64,000 nt of DNA from Streptomyces marinisediminis. Its GTDB lineage: Bacteria > Actinomycetota > Actinomycetes > Streptomycetales > Streptomycetaceae. The translations under genes and the position numbers were made by a program. Shown piece after piece: positions 51,274-60,404 of the stretch. The notes under the pieces were generated by a model, which was given only the letters and a program-made list of their open reading frames with translations, made no database searches and was not told the DNA's origin. Numbering within the stretch: position 1 is the first letter of the stretch; every line of letters begins with the position of its first letter. The stretch is taken from positions 1-64,000 of the forward strand of contig NZ_JAPKFL010000005.1 in assembly GCF_026262575.1 (NCBI RefSeq), given 5' to 3'.

Positions 51274-51858
51274 ATGAACGCCGCCTCTTCTCGCAGGCAC
51301 GCACGGCACCACCGAGGGCGACACCTCAGACGGCTGCGCCAGGACTGCGCCCGGATGCTGGACGCCCTCCAGCTCGACGGCGCCGGCGTCGGCGACGTGT
51401 TCGAGCTGTGCGCGGTGGTGGGGGAGCGGCGCTCGCGCCCGGTGCGCCTTGCACCCGTGGACCTGCGCGCCACCGGCGTCTACGGCCTGTGGCTGGCCAC
51501 CCACGCCGAGGACGTCGTGCTCTACGAGGCGCGCACCAGCCGCCTGCACCAAGAGCACATCGTCGCCCACGAACTCGCGCACATCCTGTGCGACCACCAC
51601 CGCGACGGCGCGCTGGACGACGCCACCCTCCAGGCGCTCTTCCCCAGCCTGGAACCGGCCACCGTGCGGGGCATGCTGGGGCGCTGCGGCTACCTGGCGG
51701 CCGAGGAGCAGGAGGCGGAGCTGATGGCCTCCCTGCTGCTCACCCGCGTCCAGCGCCGCTCGGCCGAGACGACGTGGGCGCCGCCGGACGACGCCGGCCC
51801 CACCATCGCCCGGATCGAGAGCGTCATCGGGCTGGACTCCCCCCAGGAGCGCGGCTGA
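51274..51858 (+). CDS. ImmA/IrrE-type metallopeptidase
   Basis: The 194-residue protein has the zinc motif HELAH (99-103) in EHIVAHELAHILCDHH, as in ImmA/IrrE proteases, which cleave repressors in response to stress. A basic N-terminus precedes it. It is the first gene of a run with the DUF6545 protein (3 bases away). No XRE repressor gene is found next to it, which is unusual for ImmA-type pairs. Confidence 0.78.
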   Translation: MNAASSRRHARHHRGRHLRRLRQDCARMLDALQLDGAGVGDVFELCAVVGERRSRPVRLAPVDLRATGVYGLWLATHAEDVVLYEARTSRLHQEHIVAHELAHILCDHHRDGALDDATLQALFPSLEPATVRGMLGRCGYLAAEEQEAELMASLLLTRVQRRSAETTWAPPDDAGPTIARIESVIGLDSPQERG

Positions 51859-51861
51859 GCC

Positions 51862-53082
51862 ATGGCCTACCAGATCCTGTCCTGGACCAGCGCGCTGGTC
51901 GGCCTGGTGGCCGTCCTGTACAAGCTGCCCGCCCTGCCCCGGCACCGCGGCGACGCCGCCTTCATCGCCCTGTGCGTGTACTTCCTGTGCTCCGGGCTCA
52001 GCTTCTTCGTGGAGCTGGACCAACTGCGCGGGCACATCGCCGCGTTCCTGCACTACCCGAACATCACCACGTTCTTGTGCCAGGCGTTCGTCGTCGCCCT
52101 CACCGCTGCCCAGCAGGTCGTCCTCGTGCACTGGGCGCACCCGCCGGACACGGCCCGCCGCAAGGCCCGCCGCCGCCTGCTCGGCTACGGCGCGGCGCTG
52201 CTGACCCTGGCCGTGCTGTTCTTCTTCGTCAACCCGCCGACGCGGCAGGGCACCGCCGAGGTCGCCGTCCTGCTCAACCTCCACAACCCCGCCTACGCGG
52301 GCTACTTCGCCCTCTACCTGACCGTCTGCGCCGTCGGCCAGGTGGAGGCGGTGCGGCTGTCCCTGCGCTACGCCGGGATCGCCAACCGCTCGTGGCTGCG
52401 GTTCGGCATGTGGGCGGTGGCCGTCGGGGGCACGCTCATCCTGGCCTACTGCCTGATCCGCTACCTGCAGATCGCCGCGCTCCACACCGGCCTGCCCGAG
52501 CCGTGGAGCGACCTGTACTGGATCGCCGGGAGCGTCGGCTCGATCTGCCAGGTCGTCGGCTGGACGGTGCCCTCCTGGGGCCCGCGCCTGTCCGAAGCCG
52601 CGCGCTGGCCGGCCTCCTACCGCGCCTACCGGCGGCTGCGGCCGCTGTGGCTGGCGCTGTACGAGGCGGCTCCGGGCATCGCGCTGGACGCGCCCCGCAC
52701 GGGCCTGCTCGGCCGGGTGCCGCCGCGCGACCTGGAGTACCGCCTCTACCGGCGCGTCATCGAGATCCGCGACGGGCAACTGGCCCTGCGTCCCTACATG
52801 GACCCGGCGGCCGTCCGCGCCGCGGCGGCGCGCCTGGGGCTGCCCGCGGACACCGAGCCCACCGCGCGCGAGGCGCTGCTGCTGCGCTGCGCCCTGCGCG
52901 CCCGCGCCGCCGGGGTGACCGCGCCCGGCGGCGCGGCGGAGCCGGTCACCCACGCGCCGGACGGTGACATCGCCGAGGAGGTCGCGTGGTTGACACAGGT
53001 CGCGCGGCATTTCAGGCTCTTGGACGCCGGTCCCGCCCCCGCGGACCCGGCGCGCGTCCCGGCCGGCTCCCGCACCGGGTGA
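51862..53082 (+). CDS. DUF6545 (MAB_1171c-type) membrane protein
   Basis: The 406-residue protein has about seven N-terminal membrane segments (residues 1-240) and a cytoplasmic C-terminal domain of about 160 residues with DLEYRLYRRVIEIRDGQLAL, which is the DUF6545 signature. Members are named putative transporters without evidence. In streptomycetes, they commonly follow ImmA/IrrE-type and TPR/XRE genes, which is the arrangement here. Confidence 0.82.
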   Translation: MAYQILSWTSALVGLVAVLYKLPALPRHRGDAAFIALCVYFLCSGLSFFVELDQLRGHIAAFLHYPNITTFLCQAFVVALTAAQQVVLVHWAHPPDTARRKARRRLLGYGAALLTLAVLFFFVNPPTRQGTAEVAVLLNLHNPAYAGYFALYLTVCAVGQVEAVRLSLRYAGIANRSWLRFGMWAVAVGGTLILAYCLIRYLQIAALHTGLPEPWSDLYWIAGSVGSICQVVGWTVPSWGPRLSEAARWPASYRAYRRLRPLWLALYEAAPGIALDAPRTGLLGRVPPRDLEYRLYRRVIEIRDGQLALRPYMDPAAVRAAAARLGLPADTEPTAREALLLRCALRARAAGVTAPGGAAEPVTHAPDGDIAEEVAWLTQVARHFRLLDAGPAPADPARVPAGSRTG

Positions 53083-53122
53083 CCGCGCACGCCGCACCGG
53101 TACGCGAAGGAGGAGCCCGCGC

Positions 53123-54061
53123 ATGACGTCCGCCGCGCGCGAGGCCGCCTACGCCTGCCGGGTGCGCCGCGCCACCCGCCGCGTCCTCGCGCTGGAGGCG
53201 TCCGCCGGCGCGCTCGCGGCGGCCGGTGCGGCCGCCCGGCTGTCCGCCCGGGCGCTGGCCGCCGCCGACCGGCCGGCGGACGGGGGGCTGCGCCCCGGCA
53301 GCGACGCCGGGGCGGCGCTGGCCGAACTCACCCAGGTGACCGGGTGGCTGCTGTTCGACGCCGAGCGCCACCTCGGGGCGAATCGTTTCAGCCGATGCGC
53401 CCTCACCCTCGCCCGAGCCAGTGGCGACCGGGCCAGCGAGCACCTCGCCCTCGCCACCTTGAGCATGCAGGCCGCCCACCTCGGCCGCCCCGGTGCCGCG
53501 CTCCGGCTGGCCGACACCGCGCTGGCGGCGCCCCGGCTGACGCCCCGGGTCGCCGCCGTCTTCCGGCTGCGCCAGGCTCAGGCGCACGCGCGCCGGGGCC
53601 TGGCGCAGCCGGCGCTGCGGGCGGCGCGCCGGGCGCACAGCCTGGTCCTGGACGGGCCCAGTCGCCGCGATCCCGCGTGGGCCTGGTGGGTGGACGCGGA
53701 GGAGGCCGCGGGCCACCTCGGCCTCACCTACGCCGCACTGGGCGCCTGGCACCGGGCGGTGGACCAGCTCACCTCGGTGACGGGGGCGCAGGGCTTCCGG
53801 GCGCTGTTCGACGCCGAGCTCCTGGCCGCCCAGCTCCGCGGCGGGGCGTGGGACGAGGCCTGCGGACTCGCCGCGCGGCTCGCCCCGCGCGCCCGCACCC
53901 TCGGCTCGGGCCGCGCCGTCGCCGCCCTGTACCGCGCCTACCGACCCCTGCTCGCCGCGCCACACCTCGCGCCCGCCGTCCCGCCGCGGGTGCGGGAGGC
54001 GGTGCACTGGCTCGACGCACACCTGCGTCCGAGCGACGGTCCGACCGCAAGGAGCACCTGA
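53123..54061 (+). CDS. TPR-type helical protein lacking an HTH
   Basis: The 312-residue protein is all-helical and Ala/Leu/Arg-rich. The stretch LAELTQVTGWLLFDAERHLG, then RCALTLARASGDRASEHLAL, matches the TPR-like C-terminal sensor region of streptomycete XRE regulators (LLxLTGWLAYDAGRHxxAQRYYxxAL). No N-terminal helix-turn-helix is present, so it is a sensor-only form. It lies 41 bases after the DUF6545 gene. Confidence 0.65.
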   Translation: MTSAAREAAYACRVRRATRRVLALEASAGALAAAGAAARLSARALAAADRPADGGLRPGSDAGAALAELTQVTGWLLFDAERHLGANRFSRCALTLARASGDRASEHLALATLSMQAAHLGRPGAALRLADTALAAPRLTPRVAAVFRLRQAQAHARRGLAQPALRAARRAHSLVLDGPSRRDPAWAWWVDAEEAAGHLGLTYAALGAWHRAVDQLTSVTGAQGFRALFDAELLAAQLRGGAWDEACGLAARLAPRARTLGSGRAVAALYRAYRPLLAAPHLAPAVPPRVREAVHWLDAHLRPSDGPTARST

Positions 54062-54063
54062 AC

Positions 54064-54576
54064 GTGTCCATCCTGTCCGCAGCGCCGCGCCGCCACCGAA
54101 CCCGGCTCGTCCTCCTGCTCGCCGTCTGCGCGTCGGCGCTGTGCCTGGCGCTGGCCGCCGCCGGGACGAACGCCTGGGGCGGCCAGTCCGCGCCCCCGGC
54201 GCGCGCCGGGTCCGGCGCGCCGCCGAGCGCGGGCCCCGCGCCGGGCGAGCCCTACGTGGAGACCCGCCTGTTCTTCGGCACCGGTCGGCACGGCGGCGAA
54301 CCGCCCGTCACCGAACAGCAGTTCCACGCCTTCCTGGACAGTGAGATCACGCCGCGCTTCCCGGCCGGGCTCACGCTGCAGGAGGGCTACGGCCAGTGGC
54401 GGGACCGGGCCGGCGACATCAACAGCGAGCGCTCCTACGAGCTGGTCCTGCTCTATCCGGCCACGAAGGCGAAGGAGAGCGACAAGCTGATCGAGGAGAT
54501 CCGCGCGCGGTACACCGAGCGCTGGGGCATGGAGTCGGTGGGCCGGGTGGACGACGAGGTCCGCGTGTCCTGGTAG
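54064..54576 (+). CDS. DUF3574 secreted or membrane-anchored protein
   Basis: The 170-residue protein has an N-terminal hydrophobic segment (about 15-35) that may be a signal peptide. The C-terminal domain contains ETRLFFGTGRHGGEPPVTEQ, GLTLQEGYGQWRD and YELVLLYP, matching DUF3574. The start GTG is 3 bases after the previous stop. Function is unknown. Confidence 0.78.
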   Translation: MSILSAAPRRHRTRLVLLLAVCASALCLALAAAGTNAWGGQSAPPARAGSGAPPSAGPAPGEPYVETRLFFGTGRHGGEPPVTEQQFHAFLDSEITPRFPAGLTLQEGYGQWRDRAGDINSERSYELVLLYPATKAKESDKLIEEIRARYTERWGMESVGRVDDEVRVSW

Positions 54577-54619
54577 GGCGCCTGGCCGGCTCCGCCGGGG
54601 ACGTGGCGGTCGCACGCGC

Positions 54620-54652
54620 CGCGGGGGCCGGACCCGTGGTCCGGCCCCCGCG
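54620..54652. terminator. Hairpin terminator between convergent genes
   Basis: Perfect 15-bp arms CGCGGGGGCCGGACC (54620-54634) and GGTCCGGCCCCCGCG (54638-54652) with a 3-base loop lie between the DUF3574 and hemerythrin genes, so they may serve both. Confidence 0.8.
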
Positions 54653-54697
54653 AGGCCGTGTGGCGGTCGGACCGCGCGGCGGTCGGGCCGCGCGCGG

Positions 54698-55258
54698 TCA
54701 GGACTTGCCGCGGCCCGAGAGCGCGTCGCGCATCCGGTCGACCATGCCCGCGCCCGGCGCGAGCAGCTTGTTGCCGGGCGGCGTGTCCGGCGCGGCCGGG
54801 TGCGGCCGGGTGGGCGCCGTCTTCTTGGCGGTGCGCACCTTCTCGCCGAGCTGGTCCAGCTCGTCGGGCGTGGTCGACGCGCGCAGCGCGGGGAAGAGGT
54901 TCTCCTCCTCGTCCCTGACGTGCTCGCGCACCTCCGCCATCAGCTTGCCCACGAGCCGGTCGAACTCCGGGTCGTCCGCCTCGCAGCGCTCCAGGTCCTT
55001 CATGACCTGCTCGACCTCCGCGTGGTCGGCGATCTCCTTGTCCGCGATGGAGTCCCCGCCCGGTACGTGCTTGCGGACGGCCGGGTAGAGGTACTCCTCC
55101 TCGGCGACGGAGTGCCGCACCAGCTCGATGGTGGCCTGCTCCGCGTAGGTCTTGCGCTGGCCGTCACCGGGCGGCAGCGCCTCGATCCGGCCGAAGAGCT
55201 CCTCCACCTCGCGGTGGTCGGTGGTCAGCTCGTCGATGACGTTCCCGCCGTGTCCCAT
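54698..55258 (-). CDS. Hemerythrin-domain protein
   Basis: The 186-residue protein has the hemerythrin helical bundle with metal-ligand positions: HREVEELF, ELVRHSVAEEEYLYP, IADHAEVEQVM and REHVRDEEENLFP. It would carry a di-iron site and bind oxygen or nitric oxide, or act as a sensor. GGAGG lies upstream of the ATG at 55258. It is divergent from the DUF4383 gene. Confidence 0.9.
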   Translation of the reverse strand: MGHGGNVIDELTTDHREVEELFGRIEALPPGDGQRKTYAEQATIELVRHSVAEEEYLYPAVRKHVPGGDSIADKEIADHAEVEQVMKDLERCEADDPEFDRLVGKLMAEVREHVRDEEENLFPALRASTTPDELDQLGEKVRTAKKTAPTRPHPAAPDTPPGNKLLAPGAGMVDRMRDALSGRGKS

Positions 55259-55370
55259 CTCGGTACTTCCTCCTAGAACGGGGGTGCAGCAGGCCCTGGC
55301 GCTTCGTCGCACCGGGCCCGGAGCCATCGAGTTCCCCGGCGGGCGGCGGCCTAACGCCCCGCGGGCGATC

Positions 55371-55395
55371 GTTTCGCGCTTCGGTGCCCGGGTAC
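55371..55395 (+). promoter_or_regulatory. SigB-like stress promoter
   Basis: GTTT (55371-55374), 15 bases, then GGGTAC (55390-55395) fits the streptomycete SigB-type consensus GNNT-N14/16-GGGTAY. It lies 41 bases before the DUF4383 start, which is preceded by an AAGGAGG ribosome site. Confidence 0.6.
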
Positions 55396-55435
55396 CCCGG
55401 CACCCGCACATCCGGACAAGAAGGAGGTGACCCGC

Positions 55436-55891
55436 ATGGCTCACGTCGAGGGGCGAAACGCCCCGGAGTCCGGCACGGGTGCGGTGCGGAAGGCCGCAAC
55501 GGTGCTGGGCATCGTCTTCCTGCTCGTGGGAGTGGCCGGGTTCATCCCCGGCATCACGACCGACTACGACACGATGCGGTTCGCCGGGCACGAGTCCGAG
55601 GCGCAGCTCTTGGGCGTCTTCAAGGTGTCGGTGCTGCACAACATCGTGCACCTGGCCTTCGGCGTCCTCGGGCTGGCGATGGCCCGGAGCGTCAAGACCG
55701 CACGGGCCTACCTCATCGGGGGCGGGATCGTCTACCTGGTGCTGTGGATCTACGGGCTGGTCATCGACAAGTCGAGCGCCGCGAACTTCGTGCCGCTCAA
55801 CACCGCGGACGACTGGCTGCACTTCGGCCTGGGCGTGGGCATGGTGGCCCTGGGCCTGCTGCTGGGGCCGCGCCGGGCCAAGACGGCCTGA
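55436..55891 (+). CDS. DUF4383 membrane protein
   Basis: The 151-residue protein has four membrane segments. The DUF4383 hallmarks ATVLGIVFLLVGVAGFIPGI, HNIVHLAFGVLGLAMA and NTADDWLHFGLGVGMVALG are present. The function is unknown; it is common in stress-induced loci of streptomycetes. The ATG at 55436 is chosen for its AAGGAGG ribosome site. Confidence 0.9.
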   Translation: MAHVEGRNAPESGTGAVRKAATVLGIVFLLVGVAGFIPGITTDYDTMRFAGHESEAQLLGVFKVSVLHNIVHLAFGVLGLAMARSVKTARAYLIGGGIVYLVLWIYGLVIDKSSAANFVPLNTADDWLHFGLGVGMVALGLLLGPRRAKTA

Positions 55892-55919
55892 AACCCGCCG
55901 GAAGAGGAGAGAGGACCCC

Positions 55920-56336
55920 ATGACGACCGAGCACGGACCGAACAAGACCGGCCCGCTGCGCGACGACGAGGCCAAGCAGGAGATGCAGGGCGAGCTGCGG
56001 GCCGCCCGCTCCGGCCGGGCGGACGAGTCGCTCCAGGCGGAACCCGCGGGGGAGGACCAGCCGGAGACGGACCGGGCTCCGGACACCACCCTCACCGGCG
56101 GCACGCCGCCCGGCATGACGGCCACCGACGTGGAGCTGCGCAACGACCTCGCCCGCCACCTGGGCATGGGTCTCTACCCGGCCGAACGCGACGGCGTGCT
56201 GCGGGCCCTGCGGGACAACAACGCCCCGGACGGACTGGTGTCGCTGGCCGCGCAGCTCCCGGGCGGCCGGACGTACGAGAACGTGCAGGACATCATGCGC
56301 GCCCTGGGCCGGGGCACGGAGGACCACCGGACCTGA
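55920..56336 (+). CDS. DUF2795 domain protein
   Basis: The 138-residue protein has an acidic disordered N-terminus (1-65) and a C-terminal DUF2795 domain: NDLARHLGMGLYPAERDGVL and LPGGRTYENVQDIMRALG. It starts 28 bases after the DUF4383 gene with an AGAGGAGAGAGG ribosome site and is probably cotranscribed. Function unknown. Confidence 0.82.
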   Translation: MTTEHGPNKTGPLRDDEAKQEMQGELRAARSGRADESLQAEPAGEDQPETDRAPDTTLTGGTPPGMTATDVELRNDLARHLGMGLYPAERDGVLRALRDNNAPDGLVSLAAQLPGGRTYENVQDIMRALGRGTEDHRT

Positions 56337-56346
56337 GCCGCCGCGC

Positions 56347-56443
56347 GGGGCCGTCCCGCCCGCCCCGCGCGCGGGACGGCCCCCGGCGGACGGGGGAGGG
56401 GCGGACCGGAGCGCACTGCGCTCCGGTCCGCCCCTCCCCCGTC
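56347..56443. terminator. Two successive strong hairpins between convergent genes
   Basis: The first hairpin has 13-bp arms at 56347-56359 and 56371-56383 (GCGGGACGGCCCC). The second is a perfect 25-bp stem, 56389-56413 and 56419-56443, with a 5-base loop, one of the longest perfect repeats in the window. It lies between the DUF2795 and SDR genes. Confidence 0.85.
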
Positions 56444-56517
56444 CTTTCCGTTTCCCACGCTGTTCGGGCGGGCGCGGCGCCCGGTGCCGTGCGGGGCTCG
56501 GCACGGCACCGGGCGGC

Positions 56518-57489
56518 TCACCGGCGGCGGGCCGCCAGGGCCGCCGCGCAGGCCAGGCCGCCGCCGACCAGGACCAGGCGGCGCACGGCGGTGCGCCGAC
56601 GGCCGCCCCAGCCCCCGTGCACCTTCCCCGCGCCCGGCGTGGGCGTGTACAGGTTGCCGTGGCCGGGGGCGGTCGCGTGCCGGCGGGAGACGAGGCTCTT
56701 GCCGAAGCGGCGGCCGGTCAGCCGCTCGGTGCGCTCCGGCGAGCGGCGCGCGCCGCGCAGGAGCGCGCGTCCGGCGGGCCCCACCACCACCTCGTGCCGG
56801 GGCCGCCGGGCCAGGTCGACGATGGCGCGGGCCACCCGCTCCGGGCTGTAGACGGGCGGCACCGGACGCACCCGGTGCCCGGTGTAGTTGGCCGCCTGGG
56901 CGAACAGCGGCGTGTCGATCGAGGCGGGCAGGACGGTGCACACGTGCACGCCCTTCGAGCCGTGCAGCCGCAGCTCTTGCCGCAGGCTGCCGCCCAGCGA
57001 GCGGACGGCGGCCTTGGACATGCCGTAGGCGTGGGTGTAGGGCTGACCCACCGCGGCGACCACCGAGGAGACGTTGACCAGCGTGCCGTGGCCCTGCTCG
57101 CGCATCGCCCGCAGCGCCGAGCGGGCACCGTGCACGGTGCCCAGCGCGTTCACCTCGAACACCGTGCGCAGATCCCGCAGCGGCACCTCCTGGAAGGGAC
57201 CGAAGACGCTGACGGCCGCCGCGTTGACCCACACGTCGATCCGCCCGAACCTCTCCAGCGCGCGGTGCGCCAGCCAGGCGACCTCCTGGTTGTCGGTGAC
57301 GTCGGTGGGCACGACCAGGGTGCGCGCACCGCGGTGGCGCTCGCACTCCTTCGCCGCCGCCCGCAGCGCACGTTCCCGGCGGGCCGCCAGCACGACGGCG
57401 CAGCCCTGCTTGGCGAACGCCTCGGCCGTGGCCCGTCCGATGCCGCTGGACGCGCCGGTCACCACGACCACGGAGTTGCGGACACCCAT
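56518..57489 (-). CDS. SDR family oxidoreductase
   Basis: The 323-residue protein has the cofactor motif TGASSGIG (11-18), the NAAA motif and YGMSKAAV with its Tyr/Lys pair. A C-terminal extension of about 90 residues ends in a hydrophobic segment (LVLVGGGLACAAALAA) followed by RRR, suggesting a membrane tail anchor. Streptomycete members sit in stress loci. The ribosome site is AAGGAGG. A 10-bp hairpin (57518-57540) lies in its leader. Confidence 0.88.
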   Translation of the reverse strand: MGVRNSVVVVTGASSGIGRATAEAFAKQGCAVVLAARRERALRAAAKECERHRGARTLVVPTDVTDNQEVAWLAHRALERFGRIDVWVNAAAVSVFGPFQEVPLRDLRTVFEVNALGTVHGARSALRAMREQGHGTLVNVSSVVAAVGQPYTHAYGMSKAAVRSLGGSLRQELRLHGSKGVHVCTVLPASIDTPLFAQAANYTGHRVRPVPPVYSPERVARAIVDLARRPRHEVVVGPAGRALLRGARRSPERTERLTGRRFGKSLVSRRHATAPGHGNLYTPTPGAGKVHGGWGGRRRTAVRRLVLVGGGLACAAALAARRR

Positions 57490-57553
57490 GCTCTGACCTC
57501 CTTGAACCACACGGTGAGCGGGCCGCTGACAGCGGCCCGCACGACCCGGCCGA

Positions 57554-57578
57554 GTACCCGGTACGGCGCCCGTCAAGC
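57554..57578 (-). promoter_or_regulatory. SigB-like stress promoter (minus strand)
   Basis: On the minus strand GCTT (57578-57575), 15 bases, then GGGTAC (57559-57554) fits GNNT-N14/16-GGGTAY. It lies 65 bases upstream of the SDR start. A hairpin with arms GCGGGCCGCT and AGCGGCCCGC (57518-57540) lies just downstream in the leader. Confidence 0.55.
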
Positions 57579-57945
57579 CGGGAGCGAAGCGCGGGAAATC
57601 GGGTGTTTCGGCACCCCCGCACGGTGTGACTCCACGGGTGCGGACGAGCGGCCAGGTCCGCGTCCGAGCCCCGGTTCGAGGGCGGACGCGACGACCTCCG
57701 CACGGGGTTCGGAAGTGAGCCCCGCCGCCGTCGGCCCGGACCGGTCCGGGCCGACGGTCGCCGTCCCCCCGCGCCCGTCGCCCGTGACCGGCGCCCGCCG
57801 CCCGTCCCGCTCCTTCGCCACCCCTCCCACCCGGTCCGCGCGGCCCGTCGCGGCGTGGCCGCACAGGCGTACCCGCCCGGCTCGTTTCAGGTGCGCGCAG
57901 CCGGTCACTTGGAGGGACGTTGCCGTATCACCAAGCGGAGGAACC
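57579..57945. other. Intergenic region upstream of the catalase
   Basis: This holds no gene. It must contain the catalase promoter, and I could not assign one with confidence; no GGGTAC-type box is seen on the + strand. Confidence 0.4.
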
Positions 57946-60216
57946 ATGGACAAGCCGAACCCGGTGAAGGCCGCCGTGGACAAGGCCGCGGAAGCGGTGC
58001 GCCCCACGGGGGAGAAACCGGAGGTGCCGGGCGCCCCGAGCAGCCAGCCCGCGCCGCTGGAGGAGCCCACCCGGCCCCGCGAGCCGCTGCCGCCCAAGCC
58101 CGACCAGACCGGCCCCGACACCTACACGCCCACCGGCAAGGCCACCGGCGTGGACCGGGAGGCGGTGGCGCAGAACGGCGAGTGGCTCACCACGGCCCAG
58201 GGGCTGCGGCTGCCCGACACCGACCACTCGCTGAAGGCGGGCCCGCGCGGCCCCGTGCTGCTCCAGGACCACCACCTGCGGGAGAAGATCACCCACTTCG
58301 ACCACGAGCGCATCCCGGAGCGGGTGGTGCACGCGCGCGGCGCCGCCGCGCACGGGGTCTTCGTCGGCTACGGCACGGCCTCGAACGTCACCAAGGCCGC
58401 CTTCTTGGCCAAGGACGTCGAGACGCCGGTGTTCACGCGGTTCTCCACGGTGCTCGGCTCGCGCGGCTCGGCGGACACCGTGCGCGACACCCGCGGCTTC
58501 GCGACGAAGTTCTACACCACCGAGGGGACCTTCGACCTCGTCGGGAACAACATCCCGGTGTTCTTCATCCAGGACGCGATCAAGTTCCCCGACGTCATCC
58601 ACGCCGGCAAGCCGCACCCGGACCGGGAGATCCCGCAGGCGCAGAGCGCCCACGACACCTTCTGGGACTTCGTCTCCCTGCACACCGAGGCCACGCACCA
58701 CACGCTGTGGAACATGTCCGACCGCGGCATCCCGCGCTCGTACCGGACGATGGAGGGCTTCGGCGTCCACACCTTCCGGCTGGTCAACGCCGAGGGCGCG
58801 ACGACGCTGGTGAAGTTCCACTGGAAGCCCAAGGCGGGCGTGCACTCGATGGTCTGGGAGGAGGCGCAGCTCACCAGCGGCATGGACCCCGACTTCCACC
58901 GCCGCGACCTCGCCGACGCCATCGAGGCGGGCGCGTACCCGCAGTGGGAGCTGGGCATCCAGACCTTCCCCGACACCCCGGAGCAGACGTTCGAGGGCAT
59001 CGACCTGCTGGACGCCACCAAGATCGTCCCCGAGGAGCTCGCACCGGTCCAGCCGATCGGGCTGCTGACGCTCAACGGCAACCCGAGCAACTTCTTCGCG
59101 GAGACCGAGCAGGTCGCCTTCCACCCGGGCCACCTGGTGCCGGGCATCGACGTCACCGACGACCCGCTGCTGGCCGGGCGCCTGTTCTCCTACATCGACA
59201 CCCAGATCACCCGGCTGGGCGGCCCCAACTTCGCCCAGCTCCCGATCAACCGGACGCACGCGCCCGTCAACGACATGACGCGCGACGGCATGCACCAGAC
59301 GGCCGTCCACCGCGGCGTGGCCCCCTACCACCCCAACTCGCTGGACGGCGGCTGCCCGTTCCTGGCCGGGGCGGACGTGGGCGGGTACGTCGAGGTGCCG
59401 CGCGAGGTCGCCGCGTCCGCCAAGGTGCGCGAGGCACCGGCCTCCTTCGCCGACCACTTCAGCCACCCCCGGCGCTTCTGGCTCAGCCTCACCCCGGTGG
59501 AGCAGGAGCACGTCATCGCGGCCTACACCTTCGAACTGGGCAAGTGCTACGAGCAGGCGGTCAAGGAGCGCCAGCTCCGGGTGCTGGCCAACATCGACCC
59601 CGTGCTGTGCGGCGCGGTCGCCGAGGGGCTGGGCCTGCCCGCCCCGGAGGCGTCCGAGCCGCTCGCGGACGTCGAACCGAGCCCGGCGCTCGCCCAGATC
59701 GGCGAGGAGTGGCCCACCACGGGCCGGATCATCGGCATCGTCGTCGACCCGGAGAGCGACCTGTCGGCCGTGCGGGAGGTGCGGCAGGCGGTGCTCGACG
59801 CCTCGATGGTGCCCCTGCTCATCGCGCCCACCGGCGGTACGGTCGGCACCGGCGAGGAGGCGCTCACCGTCCAGCGCACCTTCGCCACCGCCCGCTCGAT
59901 CGAGTTCGACGCCCTGCTGTTCGCGGCCAACCCGGCCCCCGGCGGCGACGCCAAGGGGGCCCGCGACGCCCGGGCCGGCGTCGAGGTGCCCGGCGCGGGG
60001 ACCGACCCGCGGGTGCTGCTGCTCGCCGACGAGGCGTTCCGGCACGCCAAGGCGCTGGGCGCCTGGGCGGACGGCACGCAGGCGCTGCGCGCGGCCGGCA
60101 TCGACACCGGCGCCCCCGGCGTCGTCACCGGCTCCGGCGGGACGGACGTGCTGCGCGAGGTGACCACCCTGCTGTCCCGGCACCGGGTCTGGGACCGCTT
60201 CCCCGCGTCCGTCTGA
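57946..60216 (+). CDS. katE: Large-subunit catalase (HPII/KatE type)
   Basis: The 756-residue monofunctional haem catalase converts hydrogen peroxide to water and oxygen. Active-site His129 lies in RVVHARGAAAHG, Asn201/202 in GNNIPVFF, and the haem-ligating Tyr416 in RLFSYIDTQ. The C-terminal 150 residues form the flavodoxin-like domain of large catalases. A Pro/Lys-rich N-terminus (1-60) precedes the barrel. AGCGGAGG precedes the ATG. Together with the SDR and hemerythrin genes it suggests oxidative or osmotic stress response. Confidence 0.95.
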   Translation: MDKPNPVKAAVDKAAEAVRPTGEKPEVPGAPSSQPAPLEEPTRPREPLPPKPDQTGPDTYTPTGKATGVDREAVAQNGEWLTTAQGLRLPDTDHSLKAGPRGPVLLQDHHLREKITHFDHERIPERVVHARGAAAHGVFVGYGTASNVTKAAFLAKDVETPVFTRFSTVLGSRGSADTVRDTRGFATKFYTTEGTFDLVGNNIPVFFIQDAIKFPDVIHAGKPHPDREIPQAQSAHDTFWDFVSLHTEATHHTLWNMSDRGIPRSYRTMEGFGVHTFRLVNAEGATTLVKFHWKPKAGVHSMVWEEAQLTSGMDPDFHRRDLADAIEAGAYPQWELGIQTFPDTPEQTFEGIDLLDATKIVPEELAPVQPIGLLTLNGNPSNFFAETEQVAFHPGHLVPGIDVTDDPLLAGRLFSYIDTQITRLGGPNFAQLPINRTHAPVNDMTRDGMHQTAVHRGVAPYHPNSLDGGCPFLAGADVGGYVEVPREVAASAKVREAPASFADHFSHPRRFWLSLTPVEQEHVIAAYTFELGKCYEQAVKERQLRVLANIDPVLCGAVAEGLGLPAPEASEPLADVEPSPALAQIGEEWPTTGRIIGIVVDPESDLSAVREVRQAVLDASMVPLLIAPTGGTVGTGEEALTVQRTFATARSIEFDALLFAANPAPGGDAKGARDARAGVEVPGAGTDPRVLLLADEAFRHAKALGAWADGTQALRAAGIDTGAPGVVTGSGGTDVLREVTTLLSRHRVWDRFPASV

Positions 60217-60228
60217 CGGCGCACGATC

Positions 60229-60265
60229 GCGGGCTCCGGACACGTCCGCCGTGTCCGGAGCCCGC
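60229..60265. terminator. Catalase terminator
   Basis: Perfect 16-bp arms GCGGGCTCCGGACACG (60229-60244) and CGTGTCCGGAGCCCGC (60250-60265) with a 5-base loop follow the catalase stop by 12 bases. Confidence 0.85.
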
Positions 60266-60404
60266 GCGTCCCGGCCCGTCCCGGGCGGCCCGGGACGGGC
60301 CCCGCGCGCGGTGGCGCGCGGCGCCGCGGCGTCCGTGGGGCCGAGACCTCCCGGGTGTCCTGGGTGTTCGGCGCCACCACAGCGCCGGTCAGCCGGTCAG
60401 TCCG

